A stretch of 64,000 nt of DNA from Desulfovibrio sp. (lineage in GTDB: Bacteria; Desulfobacterota; Desulfovibrionia; Desulfovibrionales; Desulfovibrionaceae), in NCBI RefSeq assembly GCF_014803725.1, contig NZ_JAAVBE010000019.1, forward strand, positions 35,680-99,679, written 5' to 3'. Positions 29,097 through 37,755 of this stretch are shown here, piece by piece. The translations under genes and the position numbers were made by a program. The notes below the pieces were generated by a model. That model did not search any database, was not told the DNA's origin, and saw nothing but the letters and a program-made list of their open reading frames with translations. Position 1 is the first letter of the stretch, and each line of letters opens with the position of its first letter.

Positions 29097-29117
29097 GAGG
29101 CGCGTATGGGCAGCGCG

Positions 29118-29172
29118 AAAAAATTTTTCACGCAGAGCTGAAAATTTTTCGCCAAAAGCTCTCAACTTTTTC
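29118..29172. repeat. phased A/T-tract repeats, ~21-bp period
   Basis: AAAATTTTTC at 29120-29129 and 29141-29150, related AACTTTTTC ending 29172. Confidence 0.7.
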
Positions 29173-29449
29173 TGGAAGGCGCCGATAGGAGAGCATAAGC
29201 AAGGCGCGGTCCGCCCCTTTCAGCCATGGGGGCGCCCCGGCGGAACCGAAAGGTTCCCACCCGCCCCGGGGATCACGCGCCGCTTGATGCCACCTGGCAT
29301 CCGGCCCGCTTCCCGTTGTCGCCGCCCCGGCTTGCGCCCGCCGTTTTTGCACGGCCCGCGCACCGGGGCGGCATGGTATTTCCGGCCTGCCACGTGCCTT
29401 TGCCGCCGGGCGCGCCGCTCTTAAGACCCCACTACGGACATCCTGCCGC

Positions 29450-30280
29450 ATGAGCCTTGCCGCCCCTGAAGCGCCACGCGCCAAGAAAAGCCTTGGCCAG
29501 CATTTTCTCCGCAACGAGGGGGTCTGCCGGCGTATCGCGGCCCTGCTGCACCCGCAGGCAGAGGACAAGGTGCTCGAGATCGGCCCGGGGCCAGGCGCCC
29601 TCACGCGCGCGCTTGAGGCGCAGCCGCATGCACAGCTGCTGCTGCTGGAAAAAGACCGCCATTGGGCAGCGGAACGCCAGCGCGAGGCGGCTGCGGGAAC
29701 CCGGGCCGTGCTCATGGACGCTCTGCGCTTCGACTGGCGGCGCCTGACACCCGGGGCCGGCTGGAAGATCGCGGGCAACCTGCCCTATAACGTGGCCTCG
29801 CCGCTTATCTGGGACATCGTGTCGCAAAGCGGCGCCGCCCGCTGCGTCTTCATGGTGCAGAAAGAAGTGGGCCAGCGGCTTTGCGCCGCCCCGGGTTCGC
29901 GCCAGTATGGCGCGCTCTCCGTATGGGTGCAGGCCTATAGCCGGCCGCGCCTCGAATTCAGCCTTAGCCCGGGAGCCTTTGCGCCGCCGCCCAAGGTGGA
30001 TTCGGGCGTGGTCTCCTTCACACCGTTGCCACAGGAGGCCCGGCCTCGTCACCCGGCCGCGCTGGAACGCCTGTTACGCATCTGCTTTCAGCAGCGCCGC
30101 AAGCAACTGGGCGGCATTTTCGCCCGCGCGGGCCGGACTGAGCTCGCCAGGGCGCTCCCGGGACTTGGCCTTTCGCCGCAACTGCGGCCCGAGGCGCTTT
30201 CCGTGGCGGACTTCCTCCGCCTCGCGGGCCTTCTTGCGGAGATGTCAGGAGACGAAAGGCCGGATACCACAGAAAAATGA
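29450..30280 (+). CDS. rsmA: 16S rRNA dimethyladenosine transferase
   Basis: SLGQHFLRNEGVCRRI, EIGPGPGALTRAL, AGNLPYNVASPLI. Confidence 0.94.
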   Translation: MSLAAPEAPRAKKSLGQHFLRNEGVCRRIAALLHPQAEDKVLEIGPGPGALTRALEAQPHAQLLLLEKDRHWAAERQREAAAGTRAVLMDALRFDWRRLTPGAGWKIAGNLPYNVASPLIWDIVSQSGAARCVFMVQKEVGQRLCAAPGSRQYGALSVWVQAYSRPRLEFSLSPGAFAPPPKVDSGVVSFTPLPQEARPRHPAALERLLRICFQQRRKQLGGIFARAGRTELARALPGLGLSPQLRPEALSVADFLRLAGLLAEMSGDERPDTTEK

Positions 30281-30297
30281 CCGCTGACCGCGCACAG

Positions 30298-30332
30298 AAA
30301 AGCCGCCCGGCGCCATGTCCGGGCGGCTTTTT
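30298..30332. terminator. bidirectional intrinsic terminator
   Basis: AAAAGCCGCCCGG / CCGGGCGGCTTTT stem (13 bp) between convergent rsmA and pgm. Confidence 0.88.
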
Positions 30333-30355
30333 GCATTGTATCCCCGAAAGGTCAG

Positions 30356-32014
30356 CTATTCAGCGCCTTCGCCTTCCTTGAGCAGCTTTTCGAGGAAGTC
30401 GATGGCGTCCTTTTGCAGGGCTGTCAGGTAGTCCTCGCCCTTGAAGCTCTCCGTATAGACCTTGCAGATGGCCTCGGTGCCCGAGGGGCGCACGGCGAAC
30501 CAGCCGTCCTCGCTGCTCACCTTCACACCGCCGATGGGCGCGTCATTGCCGGGCGCGCGGGTGATGACGCTCGTCACCGGCGAGCCGCCCAGGGTCTTGA
30601 GCTTCACCTGCTCCGGTGTGAGCGCCTTGAGCAGGGCGCGCGTCCTGTCGTCGGCCGGGGCGTCGAGGCGCTGGTAGATGGGGTCGCCCACGATCTTCGT
30701 CAGGTCCTTGTAGATCTCGCTCGGCGACTTGCCTTCCTTGGCCATGACTTCCGCGGCCAAAAGGCACATGAGCGGGCCGTCCTTGTCTGTGCTCCACGGG
30801 GCGCCGTCAAAGCAGAGGAAGGACGCGCCCGCGCTCTCCTCGCAGCCCATGCCGCAGCGGCCGCTGAAGAGGTAAGGTACGAACCACTTGAAGCCCACGG
30901 GCACTTCCACCACCGGGCGGTTCAGGTGCTTGCCCACGCGGTCCAGCGTGGCGCTCGTGACCACGGTCTTGCCGATGCCGCGCTCGGCCGGCCAGCCGGT
31001 GCGCGTGCGGAAAAGGTGCCACGCGGCCACGGTGAGCGAGTGGTTGGGGTTCATCAGCTCCTGGCGGGTGACGATGCCGTGCCTGTCGGAATCCGGGTCG
31101 CAGGCGAAGGCCAGGTCGAAGTTGCCGCGCATTTCGAGCAGGCGGCTCATGGCATAGGGCGACGAGCAGTCCATGCGGATCTGGCCGTCCTTGTCCAGCG
31201 GCACGAAGCGGAAGGTGGGGTCCACCTCCTTGTTGACCACGGTGAGGTCAAGCCCGTAGGTCTCGGCGATGGGCTCCCAGAGGGGCAGGCTCGCGCCGCC
31301 CAGCGGGTCCACGCCGAGCTTGAGGCCCGAGGCGGCGATGGCCTTCATGTCGAGCACCTTGGGGAGGTCATCCACATAGGCGCGGGTGTAGTCGAACTCC
31401 TCCACCAGCGGCGATTTCCTCGCCTCGCGCAGGTGGACGAGCTTGACCGTGCGGTTGCCGGACTCAAGATACTCGTTGGCGCGTTTTTCGATCCAGGTGG
31501 TGACATCCGTTTCCGCCGGGCCCCCGTGGGGCGGATTGTACTTGAATCCGCCGTCGCGCGGGGGATTGTGCGAGGGCGTGATGATGATGCCGTCCGCCAG
31601 GCCGCGCTCGCGGCCGGCGTTCCAGCGCAGGATGGCGTGCGACACAGCCGGCGTGGCCGTATAGGCGCCGTCCTTGGAAATGCGCACATTGACGCCATTG
31701 GCCACCAGCACCTCGAGGGCCGAGCGGAAGGCCGCCTCGGAAAGGGCGTGCGTATCGCCGCCGAGGAAGAGCGGGCCGTCGATGCCCTTGGCGCCGCGAT
31801 AGTCGCACACGGCCTGGGTGATGGCGTAGATATGCTCCTCATTAAAGGTATGGAGCAGCGAGGAGCCGCGATGCCCCGAAGTCCCGAAAGACACGCGCTG
31901 CCCCGGGATCTTGGGATTGGGAAATTCGGTATAATAGGCGCTCATCAGCGCGGGGATGCGCTCGAGTTTTTCGGGCGCGGGCAGATGACCGGCATCACAA
32001 TGAACAACGGGCAT
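30356..32014 (-). CDS. pgm: alpha-D-glucose phosphate-specific phosphoglucomutase
   Basis: FGTSGHRGSSLLHTFNE, ITPSHNPPRDGGFKYNPPHGG, DPDSDRHGIV. Confidence 0.93.
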   Translation of the reverse strand: MPVVHCDAGHLPAPEKLERIPALMSAYYTEFPNPKIPGQRVSFGTSGHRGSSLLHTFNEEHIYAITQAVCDYRGAKGIDGPLFLGGDTHALSEAAFRSALEVLVANGVNVRISKDGAYTATPAVSHAILRWNAGRERGLADGIIITPSHNPPRDGGFKYNPPHGGPAETDVTTWIEKRANEYLESGNRTVKLVHLREARKSPLVEEFDYTRAYVDDLPKVLDMKAIAASGLKLGVDPLGGASLPLWEPIAETYGLDLTVVNKEVDPTFRFVPLDKDGQIRMDCSSPYAMSRLLEMRGNFDLAFACDPDSDRHGIVTRQELMNPNHSLTVAAWHLFRTRTGWPAERGIGKTVVTSATLDRVGKHLNRPVVEVPVGFKWFVPYLFSGRCGMGCEESAGASFLCFDGAPWSTDKDGPLMCLLAAEVMAKEGKSPSEIYKDLTKIVGDPIYQRLDAPADDRTRALLKALTPEQVKLKTLGGSPVTSVITRAPGNDAPIGGVKVSSEDGWFAVRPSGTEAICKVYTESFKGEDYLTALQKDAIDFLEKLLKEGEGAE

Positions 32015-32107
32015 GGTCCACCTCCTGAAGATGCTCTGAAGACGCTGTCAAATTTTACGCCGGAAAGCCGCCAGCCGCAAGAGGCGGCGCCCGCGCCCTT
32101 AAATACA

Positions 32108-32136
32108 CAGGGGGGCGCCCACCGGGCGCCCCCCTG
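32108..32136. terminator. GC-rich hairpin downstream of htrA-like gene
   Basis: CAGGGGGGCGCCC-ACC-GGGCGCCCCCCTG, 13-bp near-perfect stem; no clean T-run. Confidence 0.6.
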
Positions 32137-32161
32137 GATTCATGGCTCGGGTGAAAGACCG

Positions 32162-33604
32162 CTACTTGCCGATGGGCACCGCGCGGAAATAGGTGTCCCC
32201 GTGCCGCTGGATCTGGAGCATGACCGCCCCGCGCTGCACGCCCACCTCCTTGACGATTTTGGAGAGGTCGGCCGCGCTGTGGACCGGCACCTGGTTGGCC
32301 TTGAGGATGACATCGCCTGGCTGGAGGTCAGCCTCGGCCGCGGGCTTTTCCGGGTCAACACTCACGATGAGCAGGCCCTCGTCTTTGGCGATCTTGAGCT
32401 CCTTGCGCTCCTCCTTCTTGAGCGGGCGCACGGAGAGGCCGAGCAGGCTCTCATCCTGCTGCTTCTGGCCGCTGCCGTCCTTGCCCATGGCCTGCGGACT
32501 CTTGCGCTCGCCAAGGGTGACGGTGATCTCCTGGGTCTTGCCGTCGCGCCAGACGGTGAGCACCGCGGTGCTGCCCGGGGCCTTGTCGGCGATGGCGCGC
32601 AGAAGCGCCGCGGAATCGTCGATATTCTTCTTGTCCACGGCGATGATCACGTCGCCGTCCTGCACGCCGGCCTTGGCCGCAGGCTCATTTTCCATGACGG
32701 AGCCCACCAGCGCGCCCGCAGGCTCCTTGAGGCCCAGGGCCTTGGCGGAATTTTCGTCAACGTCCTGAATGGTCACGCCGATCCAGCCGCGGCTGATCTT
32801 TTTGCCGTTCTTGATCTGGTCGATGATCTTGGCGGCCATGTTGCTCGGGATGGCGAAGCCGATGCCCTGGCCGCTGGCGATGATGGCCGTGTTGATGCCC
32901 ACCACCTGGCCCTGCATGTTGAGCAGCGGCCCGCCGCTGTTGCCGGGATTGATGGAGGCGTCCGTCTGGAGGAAGTTGTCAAAGGGGCCGGAGCGGATAT
33001 TGCGGCCCTTGGCGGAGAGGATGCCCGCCGTCACCGTGTGGTCGAGCCCGAAGGGATTGCCGATGGCGAGCAGCCACTCGCCCACCTTGAGGTCGTCGGA
33101 ATTGCCGAACACGAGATAGGGCAGCGGGTTCTTGGACTCCACCTTGAGCAGGGCAAGATCCGTCTCCTCGTCGGAGCCGATGAGGGTGGCCTTGAAGTGC
33201 TGGCCCTTGCCGTTGCGCTCGTCAAGTGTGACGTTGATGACATCCGCCTCGGCGACCACATGGTTGTTGGTCACGATATAGCCGTCGGCTGAAACGAGGA
33301 AGCCCGAGCCGAGCGACTTCTGCTTGCGCTGGGGGCGCTTCCCGCCGGGGGCTTTGCGGCCCTTGCGGTCGCCGAACTGGTCGAAGAATTTTTCAAATCC
33401 TGGCGGCATGTTGCGGAACATTTCGCCAAAAAAGTCTTCGGCGCCGGCGGCCGAAGCCTTGCGCTCGGTGCCGATGTTGACCACAGCCGGGCCGCACTTG
33501 GCCGCAAGCTCGCTAAAATCCGGGAGATCCGCCGCAAGGCCCAGGGAGGCCGTGCCCAGAAAGGCCACGGCCAGAAGGGCTGCAAGGCATTTTTTCATGC
33601 TCAT
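32162..33604 (-). CDS. Do/DegP-family periplasmic serine protease with two PDZ domains
   Basis: Triad motifs NNHVV, ETDLALLKV, NPGNSGGPL; two PDZ-like regions; signal peptide. Confidence 0.93.
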   Translation of the reverse strand: MSMKKCLAALLAVAFLGTASLGLAADLPDFSELAAKCGPAVVNIGTERKASAAGAEDFFGEMFRNMPPGFEKFFDQFGDRKGRKAPGGKRPQRKQKSLGSGFLVSADGYIVTNNHVVAEADVINVTLDERNGKGQHFKATLIGSDEETDLALLKVESKNPLPYLVFGNSDDLKVGEWLLAIGNPFGLDHTVTAGILSAKGRNIRSGPFDNFLQTDASINPGNSGGPLLNMQGQVVGINTAIIASGQGIGFAIPSNMAAKIIDQIKNGKKISRGWIGVTIQDVDENSAKALGLKEPAGALVGSVMENEPAAKAGVQDGDVIIAVDKKNIDDSAALLRAIADKAPGSTAVLTVWRDGKTQEITVTLGERKSPQAMGKDGSGQKQQDESLLGLSVRPLKKEERKELKIAKDEGLLIVSVDPEKPAAEADLQPGDVILKANQVPVHSAADLSKIVKEVGVQRGAVMLQIQRHGDTYFRAVPIGK

Positions 33605-35097
33605 GAACGCTCCTTGGAAGATTTTTGCATGGCCTTTTGCAAAGCCTGTGCCATGATTCCCGTAACAGGAGCGCCCGACACGGCGTGCTGCTTCCATCCG
33701 CCGCCGCCCGCCCCGCGCGGGCCGGCGCCCGCGGCCTGCGGGTCATTGTCGGCGCCTTCATAGGTGAGGCTGATGCGGCGCGCGCCGCTGTCAATGTTTT
33801 GGACGACGAGGGTCACGCTGTCGCCCTTGTCCAGCTTGGCGAGCTCGGGCTTCTTGCTGTTCTTGATGACGCCGGCCGGCAAAAGGCCCGTGATGCCCGG
33901 GGCGAGCGTCACAAAAAGGCCGTACTGGCTGCGCCCCTCCACCGTGCCCTCCACCGTGGCGCCCACGGGGAAGCGCTGCTCCGCGTCCTGCCAGGGGTCG
34001 CCCTCGGCGTCGCGCAGGCTCAGGGCGATGCGCCGCGTCTCCGGGTTCACGTCCTTGACCTTGACGGAAACCTCGTCGCCCACGCTGAGCACGTCTTCCG
34101 GCTTGTTCACGCGCTTGGCCCAGGACATTTCCGAAATATGGATAAGGCCCTCCACGCCCGGCAGCACTTCCACAAAGGCGCCGAAGGGCGCGAGGCGACG
34201 CACCTTGCCCTGCACGATGCTGCCCGCGGCGAGCCGCGCCGGCACATCCTGCCACGGGTCGCCTTCGGCCTGCTTGCGCGAGAGCGAGATGCGCGTCTGG
34301 CCTTTTTCATTGGTGGTGATGCCGAGCACCTTGACGCGCACCGGGTCTCCCACGGAGACGGCCTCATCGGCGCTTGCCACGCGCGACCACGCGAGCTCCG
34401 AAAGGTGGATCATGCCTTCCACGGCCGGGGCCAGCTCCACAAAGGCGCCGAAGGGCGCGAGCCTCGTGACGCGGCCCTCCACCATGTCGCCGGGCTTCAG
34501 CGTCTCGAGCAGCTTTTCCAGGCTCTCGCGCCGCTCGCGGTCGAGTAGAGCCCGCCTGGAGACCACGATATTGCGGCCACGATTTTCCACGCGCGTCACG
34601 AGGAACTGGAGGGTGCGGCCCACCGGGCCTTCGCCGTCCGAGGCCGCGGCGTCCATCTGGCTGCCCGGGCAGAAGGCCGACTTGCCCAGCACCTCCACAA
34701 GGTAGCCGCCCTTGCAGGTGCCGGTGACGCGCCCTTCCACGGGCACGCCGGCGTCCCGGGCCTCTTCCAGCGCGGCGACGCCGCTGCCGCTCATGGAGCG
34801 CGACAGCACGATGCCCTGCGGGCTCGCGGCCACCACCCAGGCCTCCACGGTCTCGCCGGGGCCCGCGATCTCCTTGCCGTCGGCATCCAGAAGGTCCTTG
34901 CGATCCATGATGCCGTCTTCCTTGAGGCCCACATCGACAAAAACATTCTCGCCCGTCACGGCGATGATGGTGCCCTTCACCTTCTGGCCGGGCTGCACCT
35001 GGCCGGACGAGGCCTCGTCATGCGCGGCCAGGAGGGCGGCAAAATCTTCGCCGCCGTCTTCGGGCGCGGGGCTGTTGCGCTGTTCCTCTGTGGTCAT
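33601..35097 (-). CDS. multi S1-domain RNA-binding protein (ribosomal protein S1-like)
   Basis: Repeated S1 motifs: GAFVELAPAVEGMIHLSELAW, GAFVEVLPGVEGLIHISEMSW, YGLFVTLAPGITGLLP. Confidence 0.88.
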   Translation of the reverse strand: MTTEEQRNSPAPEDGGEDFAALLAAHDEASSGQVQPGQKVKGTIIAVTGENVFVDVGLKEDGIMDRKDLLDADGKEIAGPGETVEAWVVAASPQGIVLSRSMSGSGVAALEEARDAGVPVEGRVTGTCKGGYLVEVLGKSAFCPGSQMDAAASDGEGPVGRTLQFLVTRVENRGRNIVVSRRALLDRERRESLEKLLETLKPGDMVEGRVTRLAPFGAFVELAPAVEGMIHLSELAWSRVASADEAVSVGDPVRVKVLGITTNEKGQTRISLSRKQAEGDPWQDVPARLAAGSIVQGKVRRLAPFGAFVEVLPGVEGLIHISEMSWAKRVNKPEDVLSVGDEVSVKVKDVNPETRRIALSLRDAEGDPWQDAEQRFPVGATVEGTVEGRSQYGLFVTLAPGITGLLPAGVIKNSKKPELAKLDKGDSVTLVVQNIDSGARRISLTYEGADNDPQAAGAGPRGAGGGGWKQHAVSGAPVTGIMAQALQKAMQKSSKERS

Positions 35098-35303
35098 ATG
35101 CTGTGCTCCTTGAACTCGCAGTGGAGAATGAAGGCGCTGATGCTACCGCACCTCACGCCGAAAGACAATGGAAGGAGGCGCCGCGGGCCCGGAGCGCCAT
35201 CCGGGCCCCTGCGGGGAGGTGGATGGCCCTGCAAAAAACCTGTATGCTCGGTGAAGCGCGCTGGGGGACGCTCGCAGCCCCCCCCGGCGCGCAAGGAGGC
35301 GAT

Positions 35304-35849
35304 TTGTTGTACACAAGCTCCTGTCCCTCCCCCCTCGGCGAACTGACCCTCGCCTGCGATGATGAAGCCCTGGTGGGCCTGTGGCTCGAGCGCGAGACAG
35401 CGCGTGAGGCCATGGGGGGCGCCCCTGTGGAGGAAAAGCCGGACGCCCCCCTCCTGAAGCTGGGGCGCCAGTGGCTCGACGCCTATTTCGCGGGCAAAAG
35501 GCCCGGCATCGGCGCCCTCCCGCTGGCTCCCGCGGGCACGCCCTTCCAGCAGCTCATCTGGAGCCTCCTGCGCGCCATCCCCTACGGCGAATGCGTAACC
35601 TATGGCGCCATCGCCCGTGAGGCCGCGCTGGCACTCCACAAGGAGCGCATGTCCAGCCGGGCCGTGGGCGGCGCCGTAGGCCGCAATCCCCTCTCCATCA
35701 TCATCCCCTGCCACCGGGTCGTGGGGGCGCGGGGCAACCTCACCGGCTATGGCGGGGGGATCGCGCGGAAGATACGGCTCCTGGAGCTGGAGGGCGTGGA
35801 CATGCGCCGCTTCAGCCTGCCCCGCAGGGGAAAATATGCGGAGCGCTGA
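35304..35849 (+). CDS. ogt: methylated-DNA--[protein]-cysteine S-methyltransferase
   Basis: IIPCHRVVGARGNLTGYGGGI active site; AAGGAGG SD placed just upstream of in-frame TTG at 35304/35307. Confidence 0.85.
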   Translation: MLYTSSCPSPLGELTLACDDEALVGLWLERETAREAMGGAPVEEKPDAPLLKLGRQWLDAYFAGKRPGIGALPLAPAGTPFQQLIWSLLRAIPYGECVTYGAIAREAALALHKERMSSRAVGGAVGRNPLSIIIPCHRVVGARGNLTGYGGGIARKIRLLELEGVDMRRFSLPRRGKYAER

Positions 35850-35907
35850 ACAGCGCGCACGCGCCCCCGCCATTGCCACCCCGGCGCTTGGGGCATAAGC
35901 TCGCGCC

Positions 35908-37098
35908 ATGAAAAACCGCCGTCTCTTTTACCCGGGCAACCGTTTCCTCATCCTCTACCTGTCGTTCTTGAGCGCCTTCGCCCCCATCTCAACGGACATG
36001 TACCTGCCGGCGCTCCCCTCCATCGCGCGCGCCTTCGCCACCACCAACGAACTCGCGAGCGCCACCATCAGCACCTTCATGCTGGTCTTTGCCGTCTCCA
36101 TGCTCTTCTGGGGGCCGGTGAGCGACAGATACGGCCGCAAGCCCGTGCTCCTTGCTGGTTCCCTGCTCTACATCGCCTCCAGCGTCGCCATCTGCCTCAC
36201 GGGCTCCATCGGGGCCTTTCTCGCCTGGCGCGGCGTGCAGGCAGTGGGCAGCGGAGCGGCCAGCGCCATGTCGCTCGCCATCGTCAAGGATGTGCTGCGC
36301 GGCGGCTCCATGGAAAAGGTGGTGACCATCATGCAGGCCACGGTCATCATCGCGCCGCTCACCGCTCCGGTGCTCGGGGGCTGGCTTTTGCTCATGGTGG
36401 ACTGGCGGGGCATCTTCCTCTGTCTCGCCCTGTGCGGCGTGGCGGCGCTCATCGGCACCCTCTGGCTCAGGGAGACCAATCCCCGCCGCGGCGGCCTCAC
36501 CCTCGGGGCCACCTTCAGGCGCATGGGCGTGGCGCTCGGCAACAGGAACTTTCTTTACCCGCTGCTCATCTTTTCGGCCATGTCCATGCCCTTCATGTCC
36601 TACCTCGCCGTGTCGGCCTTTATCTTCCAGGACACCTTTCACGTTTCGGCACAGGAATACAGCCTGTTTTTCGCGCTCAACGCCGGTGCTTCCCTGCTGG
36701 GGCCCTTCCTGCACATGGGGATTTTCCGCCACTGGAACAGGAACCGCGTTCTTGCCGGGCACCTCTCTGCCATGTGCCTTGCGGGCATCAGCGTCATTTT
36801 CTGGGGCGCACGCGGCCCGTGGACCTTCGCCCTGCTGTTCGCGCTCCTCACCCTGTTCGGCAGCGCCCTGCGCGCGCCCTCGACTGTGCTCATGATGGAG
36901 AGCATCGAGGGCGACAACGGCGTCGTCTCCTCGCTCATCAACTGCATGGGGCTGCTCTTCGGCGCGCTCTCCATGCTGCTGGCGAGCCTTTCTGTGTGGC
37001 CCGGCGCCATCCTGGCCGTGGGCTGCATTTCCACGGTCGTTTCCGCCCTGTGCCTCGCCGCGTGGCTCATGGTGGCGCGGAGGCGTGCCAGGGACTGA
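35908..37098 (+). CDS. Bcr/CflA-type MFS drug efflux transporter
   Basis: FAPISTDMYLPALPSIARAF, WGPVSDRYGRKPVLLAG, 12-TM pattern. Confidence 0.9.
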   Translation: MKNRRLFYPGNRFLILYLSFLSAFAPISTDMYLPALPSIARAFATTNELASATISTFMLVFAVSMLFWGPVSDRYGRKPVLLAGSLLYIASSVAICLTGSIGAFLAWRGVQAVGSGAASAMSLAIVKDVLRGGSMEKVVTIMQATVIIAPLTAPVLGGWLLLMVDWRGIFLCLALCGVAALIGTLWLRETNPRRGGLTLGATFRRMGVALGNRNFLYPLLIFSAMSMPFMSYLAVSAFIFQDTFHVSAQEYSLFFALNAGASLLGPFLHMGIFRHWNRNRVLAGHLSAMCLAGISVIFWGARGPWTFALLFALLTLFGSALRAPSTVLMMESIEGDNGVVSSLINCMGLLFGALSMLLASLSVWPGAILAVGCISTVVSALCLAAWLMVARRRARD

Positions 37099-37153
37099 GC
37101 CTAGAGGGCGCCCGGCCCTTTCCGCGGGGCCGCGATTTCGCTACACTTTGGGC

Positions 37154-37543
37154 ATGGATGAAAGGACACCGTCTTGCCCCCCACCCGCGCAGGAATTTCA
37201 CGTGAAGGAAGGGCGGCTCGACCTCACCCTCCGGCTCTGCCCCCAGGGACGCGACCTCCATGCCATCCTTACTGGCGGCGACGGCCATGCGGGGGCCACG
37301 GCCCTGGCCGCGCCCGGGGAGGCGACACTGGTCAGCGAGCGCCCCGGCCATCGCGAAGGGGCGCTGGCCGGCCTCGTGGCCGGGCGGCTCTGCGCGGGGC
37401 TCGGCTGCGCGGTGAGCGTGAGCTGCGGCATCCACTTCGAGGCCATCACCCGGCAGGAGATCGCCGCGGTGGAAAAGCTGGGCGCCCGGCTGGTGGAGGA
37501 ATGCCTCTCCTCCCGGCATACAAGGAGTGAAAACCCATGCTGA
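37154..37543 (+). CDS. LpdD-like (prenylated-flavin chaperone-like) protein
   Basis: GRDLHAILTGGDGHAGATALA ... CGIHFEAITRQEIAAVEKLGARLVEE resembles gallate decarboxylase subunit D family. Confidence 0.6.
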   Translation: MDERTPSCPPPAQEFHVKEGRLDLTLRLCPQGRDLHAILTGGDGHAGATALAAPGEATLVSERPGHREGALAGLVAGRLCAGLGCAVSVSCGIHFEAITRQEIAAVEKLGARLVEECLSSRHTRSENPC

Positions 37544-37755
37544 AAATGGAAGAATTGCAGGAACTGGAAAACTATATCCGCTCGGGCGAGCTGGAAAAAG
37601 ACTTTCACGACGGCTGCGAGAACGACCGCCACTATTTGCTGGAATTGCTGGAAAAGCTCATGGACATAGGCGAGCTCGCCGATGAGGCGGCCACCAGGCT
37701 CATTTATCGCGGGCTCAACCCGGCCTTCATGCCGGAAAAGGGCGGCGAGGCTTAG
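37537..37755 (+). CDS. small protein, unknown function
   Basis: 72-aa acidic ORF overlapping the preceding stop, ends where convergent bioDA ends. Confidence 0.55.
   Translation: MLKMEELQELENYIRSGELEKDFHDGCENDRHYLLELLEKLMDIGELADEAATRLIYRGLNPAFMPEKGGEA

Noticed and set aside
29083-29424. 113-aa ORF between the ligase and rsmA
   Set aside because: Low-complexity Arg/Pro-rich translation; the repeated NF(S/F) heptad is better explained as the phased A/T tracts reported separately.
30413-33292. 959-aa plus-strand ORF opposite pgm and the HtrA-family gene
   Set aside because: Antisense frame of two well-supported genes; composition (His/Arg/Gly/Ala rich, no domain) is typical of high-GC shadow ORFs.
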